Shown piece by piece: positions 7,807-15,930 of a DNA stretch of 21,212 nucleotides (positions are counted from its first letter, which is position 1; every line of letters starts with the position of its first letter). Location of the stretch: the NCBI GenBank assembly GCA_031283515.1, contig JAITBS010000114.1, positions 1-21,212 of the forward strand, read 5' to 3'. The notes below the pieces were generated by a model. The model was not told the DNA's origin and did not search any database. It saw nothing but the letters and a program-made list of their open reading frames with translations. The DNA is from Planctomycetaceae bacterium (GTDB taxonomy: Bacteria > Planctomycetota > Planctomycetia > Pirellulales > Thermoguttaceae). The position numbers and the translations under genes were made by a program.

Positions 7807-8085
7807 AATAAACTCCTTCTTGTGAAAACTTGTGAAAATAGAAACAGAAACGAACATGGAAAAAAATCAAAATGAGAAAAAAACGTAAGTGCTCATCCTC
7901 ATAATATTGAAATTTCCAACAAATACCTCGAATGACAACTGTAAAGATGTAATTCAAACATTATAAAATATCAGATTGGCAAAAATAAACAAGAACCGCA
8001 ACATAAAATTAAATATTACTGCCAGCCTTATATTGACTTGCCGGCAATTATTCTCTCCAAAAATAGTGAACAATCAGGAATTTTT
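7807..8085. other. Intergenic region between thyX and the propeller gene
   Basis: About 280 bp, AT-rich and without a gene. Past the thyX stop the minus strand can form a weak stem (GCCGGC with GCTGGC, about 8021-8046, 13-nt loop, one G-U pair), which might end thyX transcription. A perfect TATAAT is present on the minus strand near 7960, but no convincing -35 box accompanies it. Confidence 0.35.
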
Positions 8086-8994
8086 TCACGATGTTGATGA
8101 GTTTTGTACGGAAACTTTGATCAATCCGAGATTTTGCAATTTTTCGTAACATTCATCGCGTTCACGGCTTCGTTCAAGAGTTTTCCATGTTGGGTCTTGG
8201 TGTTCGAGAAACTGTTGTGATGTTGCTGGGAGAGCGTTGTGTTCGGCGAGCCGCGCAATCACTCCCTGATCCAACCGGCTCAGCCGAACCGAACCCAATT
8301 GATAATCAAGAAACGCTTCCCAACAGTTTGGAAAAAGCGGTTGAATAATCTGTTCACCGATAGTTGTTGCATATTGAACAATTTCGTACTGAGCATGTGG
8401 TTCCATGCGGAGGGCAAGAAATCGAAACAAATTATGCAAGTCGATTTTCCAATACGCTTCGGTGTAAGTTGAAAGCAGTAAATCCTTACGAGCCTGTTCC
8501 CGCGCAACACCTTGTTTAATACGTTGTTCATATAATTCCCGTGCCTGTTGGTGAAATTGTTGTTCGTTATCGGTCAGAATTTGACCGACTTCCGGTTCAA
8601 GACAATCTCCGCTTCCCTGACGATTAACTTCTGATTGTGTACGCCACGCATTCGGCACCGTGCCGTAAGTACAGTCAAGAGCAATCGAATACCGCGTGCT
8701 GTATTCATTGACGGAAGCCGTTCGGTGCCGTATCCATTGCCGCCAACAGTCCATCGGTACACGAATTAACAACTTAATTTCTGCCATTTCAAACGGTGTT
8801 GTGTGCTGATGCCGCATTAAATACCGCAGAAGTGTTCGGTCATCGGAAACTTTTTTAGTTCCGTCGCCATAACTCACCCGCGCAGCTTGGACAATCGCAG
8901 AATCGTCTCCCATCACGTCAACAAGACACACAAAACCATGATCCAAAACAGAAAACTTTTTCCAACGAAGTGATGTAATTATTTCCGAATTCAT
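8086..8994 (-). CDS. thyX: Flavin-dependent thymidylate synthase ThyX
   Basis: Cytoplasmic enzyme making dTMP from dUMP with methylenetetrahydrofolate, FAD and NADPH; used instead of ThyA by many planctomycetes. The ThyX motif RHRTASVNEYSTRY is complete (residues 89-102 from the ATG at 8994), with HQHTTPFEMAEIKLLIRVPM before it and NLFRFLALRMEPHAQYEIVQ later, both typical of the family. It has 302 residues, longer than the roughly 220-250 of many homologues; the segment around YGTVPNAWRTQSEVNRQGSG and the C-terminal tail account for the extra length. An in-frame TTG at 9012 would add six residues; neither start has a strong ribosome binding site, so ATG is preferred. Monocistronic by spacing. 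Confidence 0.95.
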   Translation of the reverse strand: MNSEIITSLRWKKFSVLDHGFVCLVDVMGDDSAIVQAARVSYGDGTKKVSDDRTLLRYLMRHQHTTPFEMAEIKLLIRVPMDCWRQWIRHRTASVNEYSTRYSIALDCTYGTVPNAWRTQSEVNRQGSGDCLEPEVGQILTDNEQQFHQQARELYEQRIKQGVAREQARKDLLLSTYTEAYWKIDLHNLFRFLALRMEPHAQYEIVQYATTIGEQIIQPLFPNCWEAFLDYQLGSVRLSRLDQGVIARLAEHNALPATSQQFLEHQDPTWKTLERSRERDECYEKLQNLGLIKVSVQNSSTS

Positions 8995-9118
8995 TGTCAA
9001 TTCAAATTCCAATAACGGATTTTGATGTTAAAAGTAAAAGGTAAAAAACAAAAGCAACGAAAATCATGAAGAGAAAAATTACAAAGTTTTTCTCCAACTC
9101 CCAACTTACAAGTTAAGT

Positions 9119-9146
9119 AATATATCGAATCTGATAAATTTCTCAA
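9119..9146 (-). promoter_or_regulatory. Candidate promoter for thyX
   Basis: On the minus strand TTGAGA (9141-9146), a 16-bp spacer and TATATT (9119-9124) point toward thyX. The implied leader is about 115 nt. Confidence 0.4.
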
Positions 9147-9196
9147 GACCTTTTCTTAAATTTCCGTAAAAATGATTCCTTGTTACTGTTCTGACA

Positions 9197-9225
9197 TTGA
9201 ATCGGTGAAGGAAACATGCTATATT
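9197..9225 (+). promoter_or_regulatory. Candidate promoter for frr
   Basis: TTGAAT (9197-9202), a 17-bp spacer and TATATT (9220-9225) point toward frr, giving a leader of about 180 nt. The 399-bp stretch between thyX and frr (9013-9411) otherwise shows no gene. A 22-codon frame at 9216 overlaps the -10 box and is not supported. Confidence 0.4.
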
Positions 9226-9411
9226 TATCGTTTTGTGGGAGCAAGGCTGTCACAAAACTCGGATTGAGAATGATGAAGTAATTGTTTTTTGTAACGTGCG
9301 TTGTTGTTGTACGAAAAACAATGATGCTAAAAGTGTTGGGTTGCGATACGGCAAAAGTACAATCTGAACACTTAATATTTTGATTATTTTTATTTTATGG
9401 GAGACCATTTT

Positions 9412-9972
9412 ATGGATGCCGATGAGATTCTTCTTGATGTTGAAGACCGCATGGAAAAGGCGGTTACGAAATTGAAACAAAATCTGACAGGAATCCGAAC
9501 CGGACGAGCCAATCCCGGACTTGTCGATTCGATCAAGGTCGAGGCTTATGGTTCACCGTGTCCGCTCAAAACGATTGCAACAGTTGCCTGTCCGGAATCG
9601 AACCAAATAGTGATTCGTCCATTCGATACCTCCACGCTCAAAGATATTGAAAAAGCGATTGTTGTTTCCGATCTTGGATACACACCGAATAATGATGGAC
9701 GTGTTATTCGTATCAATATTCCGCCGCTCTCCAAAGAAGTCCGCCAGAAAATGGTTACACGAATTCATGAACTTTGTGAAGACGCCAAAGTGGCAATCCG
9801 AAATGTCCGCCGCGATGGTAACAAAATAACAGAACAATCAGAAAAAAATAAAATCTTCTCAGAAGATGTTCGCGATGAAACAAAAGAGGAAATTCAAAAA
9901 TTAACAAAAAAATATGAAGACGAAACCAATGAATTGGCAAAAAATCGGGAAAAAGATGTTCTTGATTCTTGA
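9412..9972 (+). CDS. frr: Ribosome recycling factor
   Basis: 186-residue factor that, with EF-G, splits post-termination ribosomes so they can start again. The length matches the family (about 185). The start at 9412 (MDADEILLDVEDRMEKAVTK) is chosen because GGGAG lies 8 nt upstream and it aligns with usual RRF N-termini; an in-frame ATG at 9397 has no such site. Family landmarks include LTGIRTGRANPGLVDSIKVE, YGSPCPLKTIATV, IVIRPFD, DGRVIRINIPPLSKEVRQKM and the C-terminal helix KIFSEDVRDETKEEIQKLTK. In many bacteria frr follows pyrH, but no pyrH is present here. The stop codon is followed after 11 bp by a tandem-repeat array. Confidence 0.97.
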   Translation: MDADEILLDVEDRMEKAVTKLKQNLTGIRTGRANPGLVDSIKVEAYGSPCPLKTIATVACPESNQIVIRPFDTSTLKDIEKAIVVSDLGYTPNNDGRVIRINIPPLSKEVRQKMVTRIHELCEDAKVAIRNVRRDGNKITEQSEKNKIFSEDVRDETKEEIQKLTKKYEDETNELAKNREKDVLDS

Positions 9973-9983
9973 TACAAAAGAAT

Positions 9984-10224
9984 GTCCGCAGATTACACAG
10001 ATTTTTTGTCCGTAAATTATGGAGATTTTTTGTCTGTAGATTATGGAGATTTTTAGTCCGCAGATTACGCAGATTTTTTAGTCCGTAAATTATGGAGATT
10101 TTTAGTCCGCAGATTACGCAGATTTTTTGTCCGTAAATTATGGAGATTTTTAGTCCGCAGATTATGCAGATTTTTTGTCTGTAGATTATGGAGATTTTCA
10201 GTCCGCAGATTATGCAGATTTTTT
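9984..10224 (+). repeat. Ten tandem 24-bp units of the CCGCAGATTACGCAGATTTT type
   Basis: Ten near-identical units of 24-25 bp run head to tail, starting 11 bp after the frr stop codon. Two subtypes, GTCCGCAGATTACGCAG and GTCCGTAAATTATGGAG, each followed by ATTTTT, largely alternate, giving a 48-49-bp higher-order period. The array is not coding. An inverted unit at 10325-10356 could pair with any array unit, and the same core forms a hairpin at 19787-19867. Confidence 0.85.
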
Positions 10225-10434
10225 GGAGATTATTTTTTTAAGAATTACGAAACAGAAAAAAAACAACAGATGAAAAGAGAAGAAACTAAAGACTCGGTTT
10301 TTTCCAATTTCAATAAATGTTTTAAAAATATGCGAAAATCTGTGTAATTTGCGGACTCTGTTAATAAAATAGACGGTTACGTTAATATTTACCAATACCG
10401 TAATAACTTCTGTTATGATGCGGGAGAACTTATT
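10225..10434. other. Spacer with an inverted array unit and dispersed-motif copy 3
   Basis: 210 bp with no gene. At 10325-10356 lies the reverse complement of the 24-bp array unit (ending TGTGTAATTTGCGGAC). Four bases later, at 10361-10380, comes TTAATAAAATAGACGGTTAC, copy 3 of the dispersed motif. The next gene starts at 10435. Confidence 0.6.
10361..10380 (+). repeat. Dispersed intergenic motif, copy 3
   Basis: Reads TTAATAAAATAGACGGTTAC directly after GCGGACTCTG. The same junction (AGACTCTATTGATAAAAATA) occurs at 11526-11545, so the homology extends beyond the core. Confidence 0.6.
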
Positions 10435-11421
10435 ATGAATTCTGTTTGGAAAAAGCGTTTAATTTTGGTTGCGAAAATAGTGATAGTTCTGGCGATTTTC
10501 GGCTGGATTGGTTGGGAACTCCAAAAATCATGGAACAAAATTAACCGGATTCAATGGACTCCCAATTATTATTGGTTGATACTTTCGGCATTTTTCTATG
10601 GGATTTCTTATATTCCGTCTGTTTTGTTCTGGCGTCACACGATGTGGTTATTTGGTCAACATCCGGGTTGGTATGAAACATTTCGTGCGTATTACATTGG
10701 GCATCTTGGTAAATATATTCCCGGTAAGGCAATGGTGGTGATTCTTCGGGCAAGTTTGCTGAATCGTGAACGAACACAGTTAAGTGTTGCAGCGGCAACC
10801 GTTATTCTTGAAACACTTAATATGATGGCAATTGGCGGATTTATTTCGGCATTGATTATGGTGTTATGGTTCCGTGATTTGTCGGTTGGTAATTACTTGA
10901 CTTTTATTGCGGTTGGTTTAATGTTTTTTATTGGTTTACCGGTATTTCCGCCTATTTTCCGGCGTTTTGCCAAACAGTTTGGAGTGGGGAGCAATGATCC
11001 GGAAATCAACCAAAAATTACAGAAACTCCGATTCCGCACAATATTTTATGGTTGGAGTTTGATGAGTATTGATTGGGTATTACTGGGTTTGAGTCTTTGG
11101 GCAACAATTCAAGGTGTTGGTATTAATACCGGTACGTTAATTGATCATTTTCCTCAATACGTGTTGGCGGCGACACTTTCTGTTGTAGTGGGTTTTGTTC
11201 TGATGATTCCTGGTGGACTTGGAGTTCGTGAAATTATTATTACTCAGATTACGATTCCATTACTTGTTACGCTTCTGATGAACGCCGACTCTGAATTAAC
11301 GAAAACGGATGCAGCGGAATTAGCGGTTCTGTATGCGCTTGTTATTGCCGGAGTACAACGCGGAATTTCAATCTTGTCCGAATTGTTCATCTCCGCAATA
11401 TTATATTGCCGCTGGAAATAA
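10435..11421 (+). CDS. Polytopic membrane protein of the lysylphosphatidylglycerol synthase TM region / UPF0104 family
   Basis: 328 residues, with about eight hydrophobic membrane segments from residue 8 to the end. Family marks are IGHLGKYIPGK (88-98), a conserved E126 in a helix, and PGGLGVRE (259-266). This corresponds to the membrane flippase-type half of MprF, found alone in many bacteria as UPF0104/YbhN/AglD-like proteins, often near lipid or polysaccharide genes. There is no soluble aminoacyl-transferase domain, so lysyl-PG synthesis itself is not expected; lipid translocation is the usual inference. ATG at 10435 has GGGAG 8 nt upstream. It appears to be transcribed alone and ends convergent with the large gene at 11601. 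Confidence 0.85.
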   Translation: MNSVWKKRLILVAKIVIVLAIFGWIGWELQKSWNKINRIQWTPNYYWLILSAFFYGISYIPSVLFWRHTMWLFGQHPGWYETFRAYYIGHLGKYIPGKAMVVILRASLLNRERTQLSVAAATVILETLNMMAIGGFISALIMVLWFRDLSVGNYLTFIAVGLMFFIGLPVFPPIFRRFAKQFGVGSNDPEINQKLQKLRFRTIFYGWSLMSIDWVLLGLSLWATIQGVGINTGTLIDHFPQYVLAATLSVVVGFVLMIPGGLGVREIIITQITIPLLVTLLMNADSELTKTDAAELAVLYALVIAGVQRGISILSELFISAILYCRWK

Positions 11422-11460
11422 AGAATCGAAAACTTGATACTTTGGCGATTCGTACACAAG

Positions 11461-11473
11461 GTAACTGTCTATT
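11461..11473 (-). repeat. Dispersed intergenic motif, short copy 4
   Basis: GTAACTGTCTATT, i.e. AATAGACAGTTAC on the minus strand. Only the 13-bp core is kept. It lies 40 bp past the stop of the membrane protein gene and in inverted orientation to the copy at 11552-11570, so the two could pair. Confidence 0.5.
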
Positions 11474-11525
11474 CACTATAAGTAATCTCTAAAATCTGAA
11501 AACTAAAAAATTACGAATATCTACA

Positions 11526-11570
11526 GACTCTATTGATAAAAATAGACAATCGATAAAAATAGACAGTTAC
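11526..11570 (+). repeat. Dispersed intergenic motif, duplicated copy 5
   Basis: Two partial units in tandem: TTGATAAAAATAGACAATC (11533-11551) and GATAAAAATAGACAGTTAC (11552-11570). The first is preceded by AGACTCTA as in copy 3. It lies in the 179-bp gap between convergent genes, where no classic terminator hairpin is visible; paired with 11461-11473 it may serve that role. Confidence 0.55.
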
Positions 11571-11600
11571 GTAAACATCTTACAAATCAATATATCAATA

Positions 11601-14600
11601 TTACGAAATATCTTTCTTTCGTGTTAAATAAATCTCGTGTTCTGTTATAACTACTCCAGGATGGTTATGTAACATATTCGCCGTCACCCGTGAATGAATA
11701 ATTTGAAGATCGTCACGCAAATAAGCTGAAATCTCACTTAATTTAGCTCTGCCGCCAAACTTCTTTTTTAGCACTTCAATTATAAGATTGTCTAATGTTT
11801 GTGGAACAGAGTCACTGTTTTTGAAACCATAGACAATGTGTGTGGTACCAAAAGTGACAACAGATTCTGATCGCAATAACAATGAAAATAGAAGATCAGA
11901 TGTCCATCGTATTCTATGAGCCAGTTTGGGAAATTTATCTTTATATTCAAACAATAATTGATCCGATTTTGCACACAATGCTCCTTGCGAAATACAATCA
12001 TTCCAATAATCCCTCGCTAAAGCAATAATAGAATCTTGTTTCGCTTGATTCCAATCCAAAGCACTAAGATGAACAATCAGCCCCTTTTTATACTTCATAA
12101 GTGATGATTTTAGATAAACATAAGTACTGTAGTATTGTTGAGAACTGAGACCGATTTCTCGTGCATACTGTTTTAATGATTGGTTACTTATAACACCTCT
12201 TTGTTGGACAATCCACTTTTCCAGAATTTTAATGTTTCCTCGTTTGTGCAGTTCCTTCGTAACACTAATACAAGGACTGCGCATAAAAGCAACTCCTAAA
12301 ATACCACGCGCTTTCAAACACGCATGGAGAGCATACGCGGAAGGAATACCTACTGCTTCACATTCAGATTGATATTCATTAAAAAGTGTGTATAGTGAAA
12401 TGTAAGGAGTTGTCGCCTTTTTAATTAATTGTTTCACTCGCCGCTCAATCGTTACAAGAAGCGGATTATCCAAAGGAATATGTTGTCGATGTGCATAAAT
12501 GCCGCCGCGGTTCCAGAGAAAAACATCATTCTTTTTGATACTTAAAACCCTGATGGCAGTATCGACTTGTTTTTCAATAAAACTATCTTTTCCCGAACGA
12601 TAACGTACAAGAGACAGAATTTCCTTTATACCAAGAGGAACAGCCGATCTTTTTAGAACATTATTGACCATTTTTTGCATGGAACTGTTTGTAGAACGAT
12701 AAAGTTCATCATCGCTGAAAACGTGAGAATACAATGGATCGGAGATACATTTCCAGTCTAAGAAAGAGTCGGAAATTTGTTGAGGCAAGTCCGCACACTC
12801 TAAACAACATGTATTCAAAAACGTTTCAACTAAATTGTTACGAGTTATCATTTTATGATTTACTTCATCGGCAAAACCCGATATTTTTGCAACCAAAATT
12901 TTGCATTTTTCACAGGGATATGATTTTGTTGAATAGTATCCGTTGCCGTGATTTACAATCTTATCTGTTACTCGGTTAAGTAAAAATTCGACAAATGATT
13001 GAGTACAATCTTGTTCTGACCAACCGTTATCAATTGCCAATTGTGTTGTAAGTTGATGGATGGTTGCAAATCCTTTCAGTGTTACTATTGATGCTTCCAA
13101 CATTTGACCAACTTCTGCATATATAACTCGTGTATAAGCAGGATCAGAAGGATATTTATATTTGAATTCAATCTGGCGGATACGTTCACGCGTCAACCCG
13201 TATATCTTCGCAATTTTTTTAAGCGTTTTGCCATAAACTCGTTGCACTATGATATCAATGGCTCGATCAGAAAGAAGATAACGTTTCAACACAGTAACAA
13301 GAAGTGTTTGCGGTGTGGATTTATCAATCGGTGATAACAGCGGCGGAAAAAGAGTGCCATAAATTTTTGATTGCGTCAAGTCGTCTGGTTGTGTTGAATT
13401 GTTTTCTAGGAAAAAGAATATTTTTTTAACCCTTTCCTGAACTTCAGCAATTCTTGTTTTTGAACAATGTTTTAAAAGCTGAAAGTGTGAGCATGGTGTT
13501 AACAAAAGTTCCCCTAATGATTTAATACCGATTTGTTTGACTGCTTGTAAGATACGTCCCTGAACAATAACCCCAGGACCAAGAGACGATAAAAATGTTT
13601 CATGAAACATCTCCGCAGAAAAATTTCGATTGTGTTTGCCGCTCAAAAAAGGTAACGTAGATAAAATCTCTTCGCTGATTTTTTGCGTCCAACCTTGTTC
13701 CCGTTCGTCATTGACAGAAAAATCAAAACATTTATGGAAATCTAAACAGGATTTAAGTAACTCATATCGTGCAGATTGAATTGCCCGAACCGTTTTCTGA
13801 TTGCCTTTGGTTAATTTCACAATATCTTCAAATGAAACGGAAAAAAAGTCTTTGATTGTTTCAAAATTGTTAAGAGAGGATTTAATATCACTACTTCGAG
13901 GATTCTTTTTTTGGCGATGGAATAATATGTTGAAATAAGATGGAATTGTACGCAAAAATTCGACTGGTGTGTGCCGGTTTTGCCATTCGGATTGAAGTTG
14001 CCGTAGAGCATGATACTTATCGGGAATTGAGAAAAAGATAAAATCCTGTAACGAATTAATAGCGTTTTGCCGAAGGAACTCAGCATCATGACCGGAAATA
14101 CCCAAGTGTGTTAATGGAGTAGATGCAAGAAAATCGTTCAAAGGAATTTCCGTTTCTTTAATAATTTGAGAAAAATCACATTGTATTTGGTAAAGTTCCT
14201 TATAAGCCTTCTTCATAGAGTCCCAAGAAAACTTAAGAATATTCAGATTTGTTTTTGTCAACTCGCTTATTCTTGTGATGCCAAGATGCCACAATGCTTC
14301 CTTTGCTGTCGGAGTCAAATCCAACAAAAAAACGGAATATTCTTCATCGTACGAAAAATGAGAAAGGGAGTCAATTTTTGCACGGATAATTTTTGTGCGG
14401 ACATCTGTTTGCTTAGAAGAAAGGGATTGCAATGTTCCTTCTCCAATGTTTGGAATACCGCTAATTTGGTGAAAATCAAAACAAGCAAATTCCCGCCAAT
14501 TTGAAATACGACACTTTATTAGAGCCTTTTTTTCACGGGGATTCAATGGCAATATCTGTACGGAATATTCTTCCAGAGTAGGTCGTGGAAGGTCAATCGA

Positions 14601-15110
14601 CATTTCCTGAAGAACTTGTTTTTTACTTTGTGCGAGCTGGTAACGAGTTCCATCGCCAAACCCTTTCGGTAAAATTACTTCTGATAAATCAAGATTTAAA
14701 AAGTCACTAACCGTTTTCACATTCAACAACGTGAGTGCATTATATTCTTTGTTAGATAACCTGATATTCTTTATCGGAGATTGAAGTGTCAAATGGTCAT
14801 CTTCATGTTCTTCATGTTCTTCATGTTCTTCGTGTTCTTCATGTTCTTCATGTTTACCGGACGGTTCTTTTCTTCGAATTCGTTTTTGCAACGATTGAAG
14901 TCTTGTAACTGTTGTTACTCCATAACCGCGAACAGTAAACAATTTTGAGAAGTCGTACTTACAAAATGCACCAATGGATGTAATCTTTAAAGTTTCCAGT
15001 GCATTCCTTTCCCGTGTTGGTAAATTACTGATGATGGAAGAAAATTCACTTTTATTCTCTTTCTCCTCAGAATGATTTTCCAAACGGCTGTCAAAATATG
15101 GTTCTTCCAT
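11601..15110 (-). CDS. Giant multidomain protein with RNA polymerase alpha-CTD-like repeats and a sigma-70 region-4-like helix-turn-helix
   Basis: 1169 residues from ATG at 15110; an in-frame TTG at 15122 would add four, and neither has a clear ribosome binding site. The first 570 residues hold at least six degenerate helix-hairpin-helix-like modules of the alpha-CTD type (about 30-76, 116-168, 185-233, 262-306, 331-373, 520-564), e.g. LPTRERNALETLKITSIGAF and LTPTAKEALWHLGITRISEL. A low-complexity HEE run separates modules 1 and 2 (87-104). Residues 614-648 match sigma-70 region 4, with KTLKKIAKIYGLTRERIRQI as the helix-turn-helix. The remaining 520 residues include cysteine pairs (C733/C736 and C768/C769/C772) and winged-helix-like stretches near 825-875 and 965-1060. 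There is no nuclease, helicase or ATPase motif. It probably binds DNA or RNA polymerase; function unknown. The gene stands alone. Confidence 0.7.
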   Translation of the reverse strand: MEEPYFDSRLENHSEEKENKSEFSSIISNLPTRERNALETLKITSIGAFCKYDFSKLFTVRGYGVTTVTRLQSLQKRIRRKEPSGKHEEHEEHEEHEEHEEHEDDHLTLQSPIKNIRLSNKEYNALTLLNVKTVSDFLNLDLSEVILPKGFGDGTRYQLAQSKKQVLQEMSIDLPRPTLEEYSVQILPLNPREKKALIKCRISNWREFACFDFHQISGIPNIGEGTLQSLSSKQTDVRTKIIRAKIDSLSHFSYDEEYSVFLLDLTPTAKEALWHLGITRISELTKTNLNILKFSWDSMKKAYKELYQIQCDFSQIIKETEIPLNDFLASTPLTHLGISGHDAEFLRQNAINSLQDFIFFSIPDKYHALRQLQSEWQNRHTPVEFLRTIPSYFNILFHRQKKNPRSSDIKSSLNNFETIKDFFSVSFEDIVKLTKGNQKTVRAIQSARYELLKSCLDFHKCFDFSVNDEREQGWTQKISEEILSTLPFLSGKHNRNFSAEMFHETFLSSLGPGVIVQGRILQAVKQIGIKSLGELLLTPCSHFQLLKHCSKTRIAEVQERVKKIFFFLENNSTQPDDLTQSKIYGTLFPPLLSPIDKSTPQTLLVTVLKRYLLSDRAIDIIVQRVYGKTLKKIAKIYGLTRERIRQIEFKYKYPSDPAYTRVIYAEVGQMLEASIVTLKGFATIHQLTTQLAIDNGWSEQDCTQSFVEFLLNRVTDKIVNHGNGYYSTKSYPCEKCKILVAKISGFADEVNHKMITRNNLVETFLNTCCLECADLPQQISDSFLDWKCISDPLYSHVFSDDELYRSTNSSMQKMVNNVLKRSAVPLGIKEILSLVRYRSGKDSFIEKQVDTAIRVLSIKKNDVFLWNRGGIYAHRQHIPLDNPLLVTIERRVKQLIKKATTPYISLYTLFNEYQSECEAVGIPSAYALHACLKARGILGVAFMRSPCISVTKELHKRGNIKILEKWIVQQRGVISNQSLKQYAREIGLSSQQYYSTYVYLKSSLMKYKKGLIVHLSALDWNQAKQDSIIALARDYWNDCISQGALCAKSDQLLFEYKDKFPKLAHRIRWTSDLLFSLLLRSESVVTFGTTHIVYGFKNSDSVPQTLDNLIIEVLKKKFGGRAKLSEISAYLRDDLQIIHSRVTANMLHNHPGVVITEHEIYLTRKKDIS
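14799..14852 (-). repeat. Coding 9-bp microsatellite (His-Glu-Glu repeats)
   Basis: Six tandem 9-bp units, TTCTTCATG on the plus strand, with one G variant and one terminal A variant. On the coding strand each unit is CATGAAGAA (His-Glu-Glu), placing a flexible metal-binding-type linker between the first two N-terminal modules of the giant protein. The unit length is a multiple of three, so gain or loss of units keeps the frame. Confidence 0.85.
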
Positions 15111-15218
15111 TCTTGTTAACAATTATAATAAGGGACAAATATTTTTATTTCGATGGCATAACTTTCCACTAAATTACAAATTCTTATTATACTGTTCCGA
15201 AGCAGATGATGGAAGATG

Positions 15219-15239
15219 GTAACTGTCTAATTTTAATAA
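15219..15239 (-). repeat. Dispersed intergenic motif, copy 6
   Basis: On the minus strand it reads TTAAAATTAGACAGTTAC, matching the ATAGACAGTTAC core with one change. It falls about 110 bp upstream of the giant gene's start, inside its probable promoter region. Confidence 0.5.
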
Positions 15240-15398
15240 ATTTTTATCCGCTCAGGTTATTTCGAGTGCAAACTGGAAGTATTGTCTTCAGGATGTCACC
15301 CTTTGAAGGTGTTAAAAAATAGATTTAAGTCTTTTGGTACTTTTGATTTATAACTGATTTGTTATAATTGGGATGTTATTTTTTATATTTTTAATTTT

Positions 15399-15416
15399 GT
15401 AATATATCAGCGGAAT
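15399..15416 (+). repeat. Solo copy of the GTAATATATCARYGGAAT repeat
   Basis: GTAATATATCAGCGGAAT, 16 of 18 identical to the ends of the 405-566 element and to the copy at 3030-3047. The four bases before it (TTTT) are also shared with those copies. No inverted partner is found nearby. Confidence 0.55.
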
Positions 15417-15582
15417 TTTTGTTAAGATGGGTAATAAGAAAAAACTAATTTTTTTTCTTATATTGTGTATGTTGTTGTGAGAGGTTTATTTTTTTGTTAT
15501 TTTTTGTTGAAAATTTTTTGAAATGCAATGTAGTGAAGAAAATTTTTTTGACAAGTGTCAAATTTTTTGTTAAATTGCCGGT

Positions 15583-15930
15583 ATGTTTATTCGACCTTGT
15601 TATAAAAAATCGAAAGGAGTTCGGCAAGTCTTGGCTTGCTCTTGAGCTGATAAACTTTTGAAACTTGATGAGTTTTGGGATCGTAAAATTCCTCGCGGCG
15701 GCACTGTTGTATCTTGGTCTTTGGTTTCGTTGATATTGGTGATATGTCGTTTTTGTAATCCTTCGAGCGAACTGTCTATTGCGGAACATTATTACAAAAG
15801 TACGGCGTTATCAGACTTGTTCGGTGTTTTGTTCGATATTATCGTAATGGAAAAGGATGTGACGCGTCGAGCAGAGATTTCTTGGACGAAAAAAGAATCA
15901 TGGCAAGACTGGGCGACATGGCACCTCTAA
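15583..15930 (+). pseudogene. Decayed IS1634-family (IS4 group) transposase, N-terminal remnant
   Basis: The reading frame starts at ATG 15583 (MFIRPCYKKSKGVRQ, the usual start style of these transposases), meets an in-frame TGA at 15643-15645 and continues to 15930. The part after the stop carries the family's N-terminal signature: LDEFWDRKIP, then WSLVSLILVICRFCNPSSEL, SIAEHYYKSTALSDLFGV. Intact relatives have 500 or more residues with a DDE catalytic core; here the frame breaks off about 50 residues after that signature, in sequence (EISWTKKESWQDWATWHL) not clearly of that region. The segment between the start and LDEFW is also shorter than usual, so two deletions plus a nonsense change are inferred. 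The stop codon lies inside an IS-end-like sequence. Confidence 0.65.

Larger units (their letters stand above)
15111..15582. other. Intergenic region upstream of the giant gene
   Basis: 472 bp without a gene. A perfect TATAAT on the minus strand (15186-15191) is a possible -10 box for the giant gene, without a good -35. It holds dispersed-motif copy 6 (15219-15239), a solo copy of the element end (15399-15416), and a palindrome TTTGACA-AG-TGTCAAA (15547-15562). The palindrome's TTGACA could be the -35 box of the decayed transposase that follows. Confidence 0.5.

Noticed and set aside
8994..9012. TTG start extending ThyX by six residues
   Set aside because: No ribosome binding site supports it and an ATG is available at 8994.
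9216..9284. 22-codon frame upstream of frr (leader peptide?)
   Set aside because: Its start overlaps the probable -10 box and the AAGGA is too close to the ATG.
9984..10224. CRISPR array
   Set aside because: The units are tandem and continuous with no unique spacers, and no cas gene is near.
11601..15110. Calling the giant protein an ordinary sigma factor
   Set aside because: It has a region-4-like motif but no recognisable region 2, which is needed for core binding and -10 recognition.
15445..15789. 114-codon minus-strand frame
   Set aside because: Its composition is that of AT-rich non-coding DNA (many K, N, T, F), it has no ribosome binding site, and it overlaps the transposase remnant antisense.
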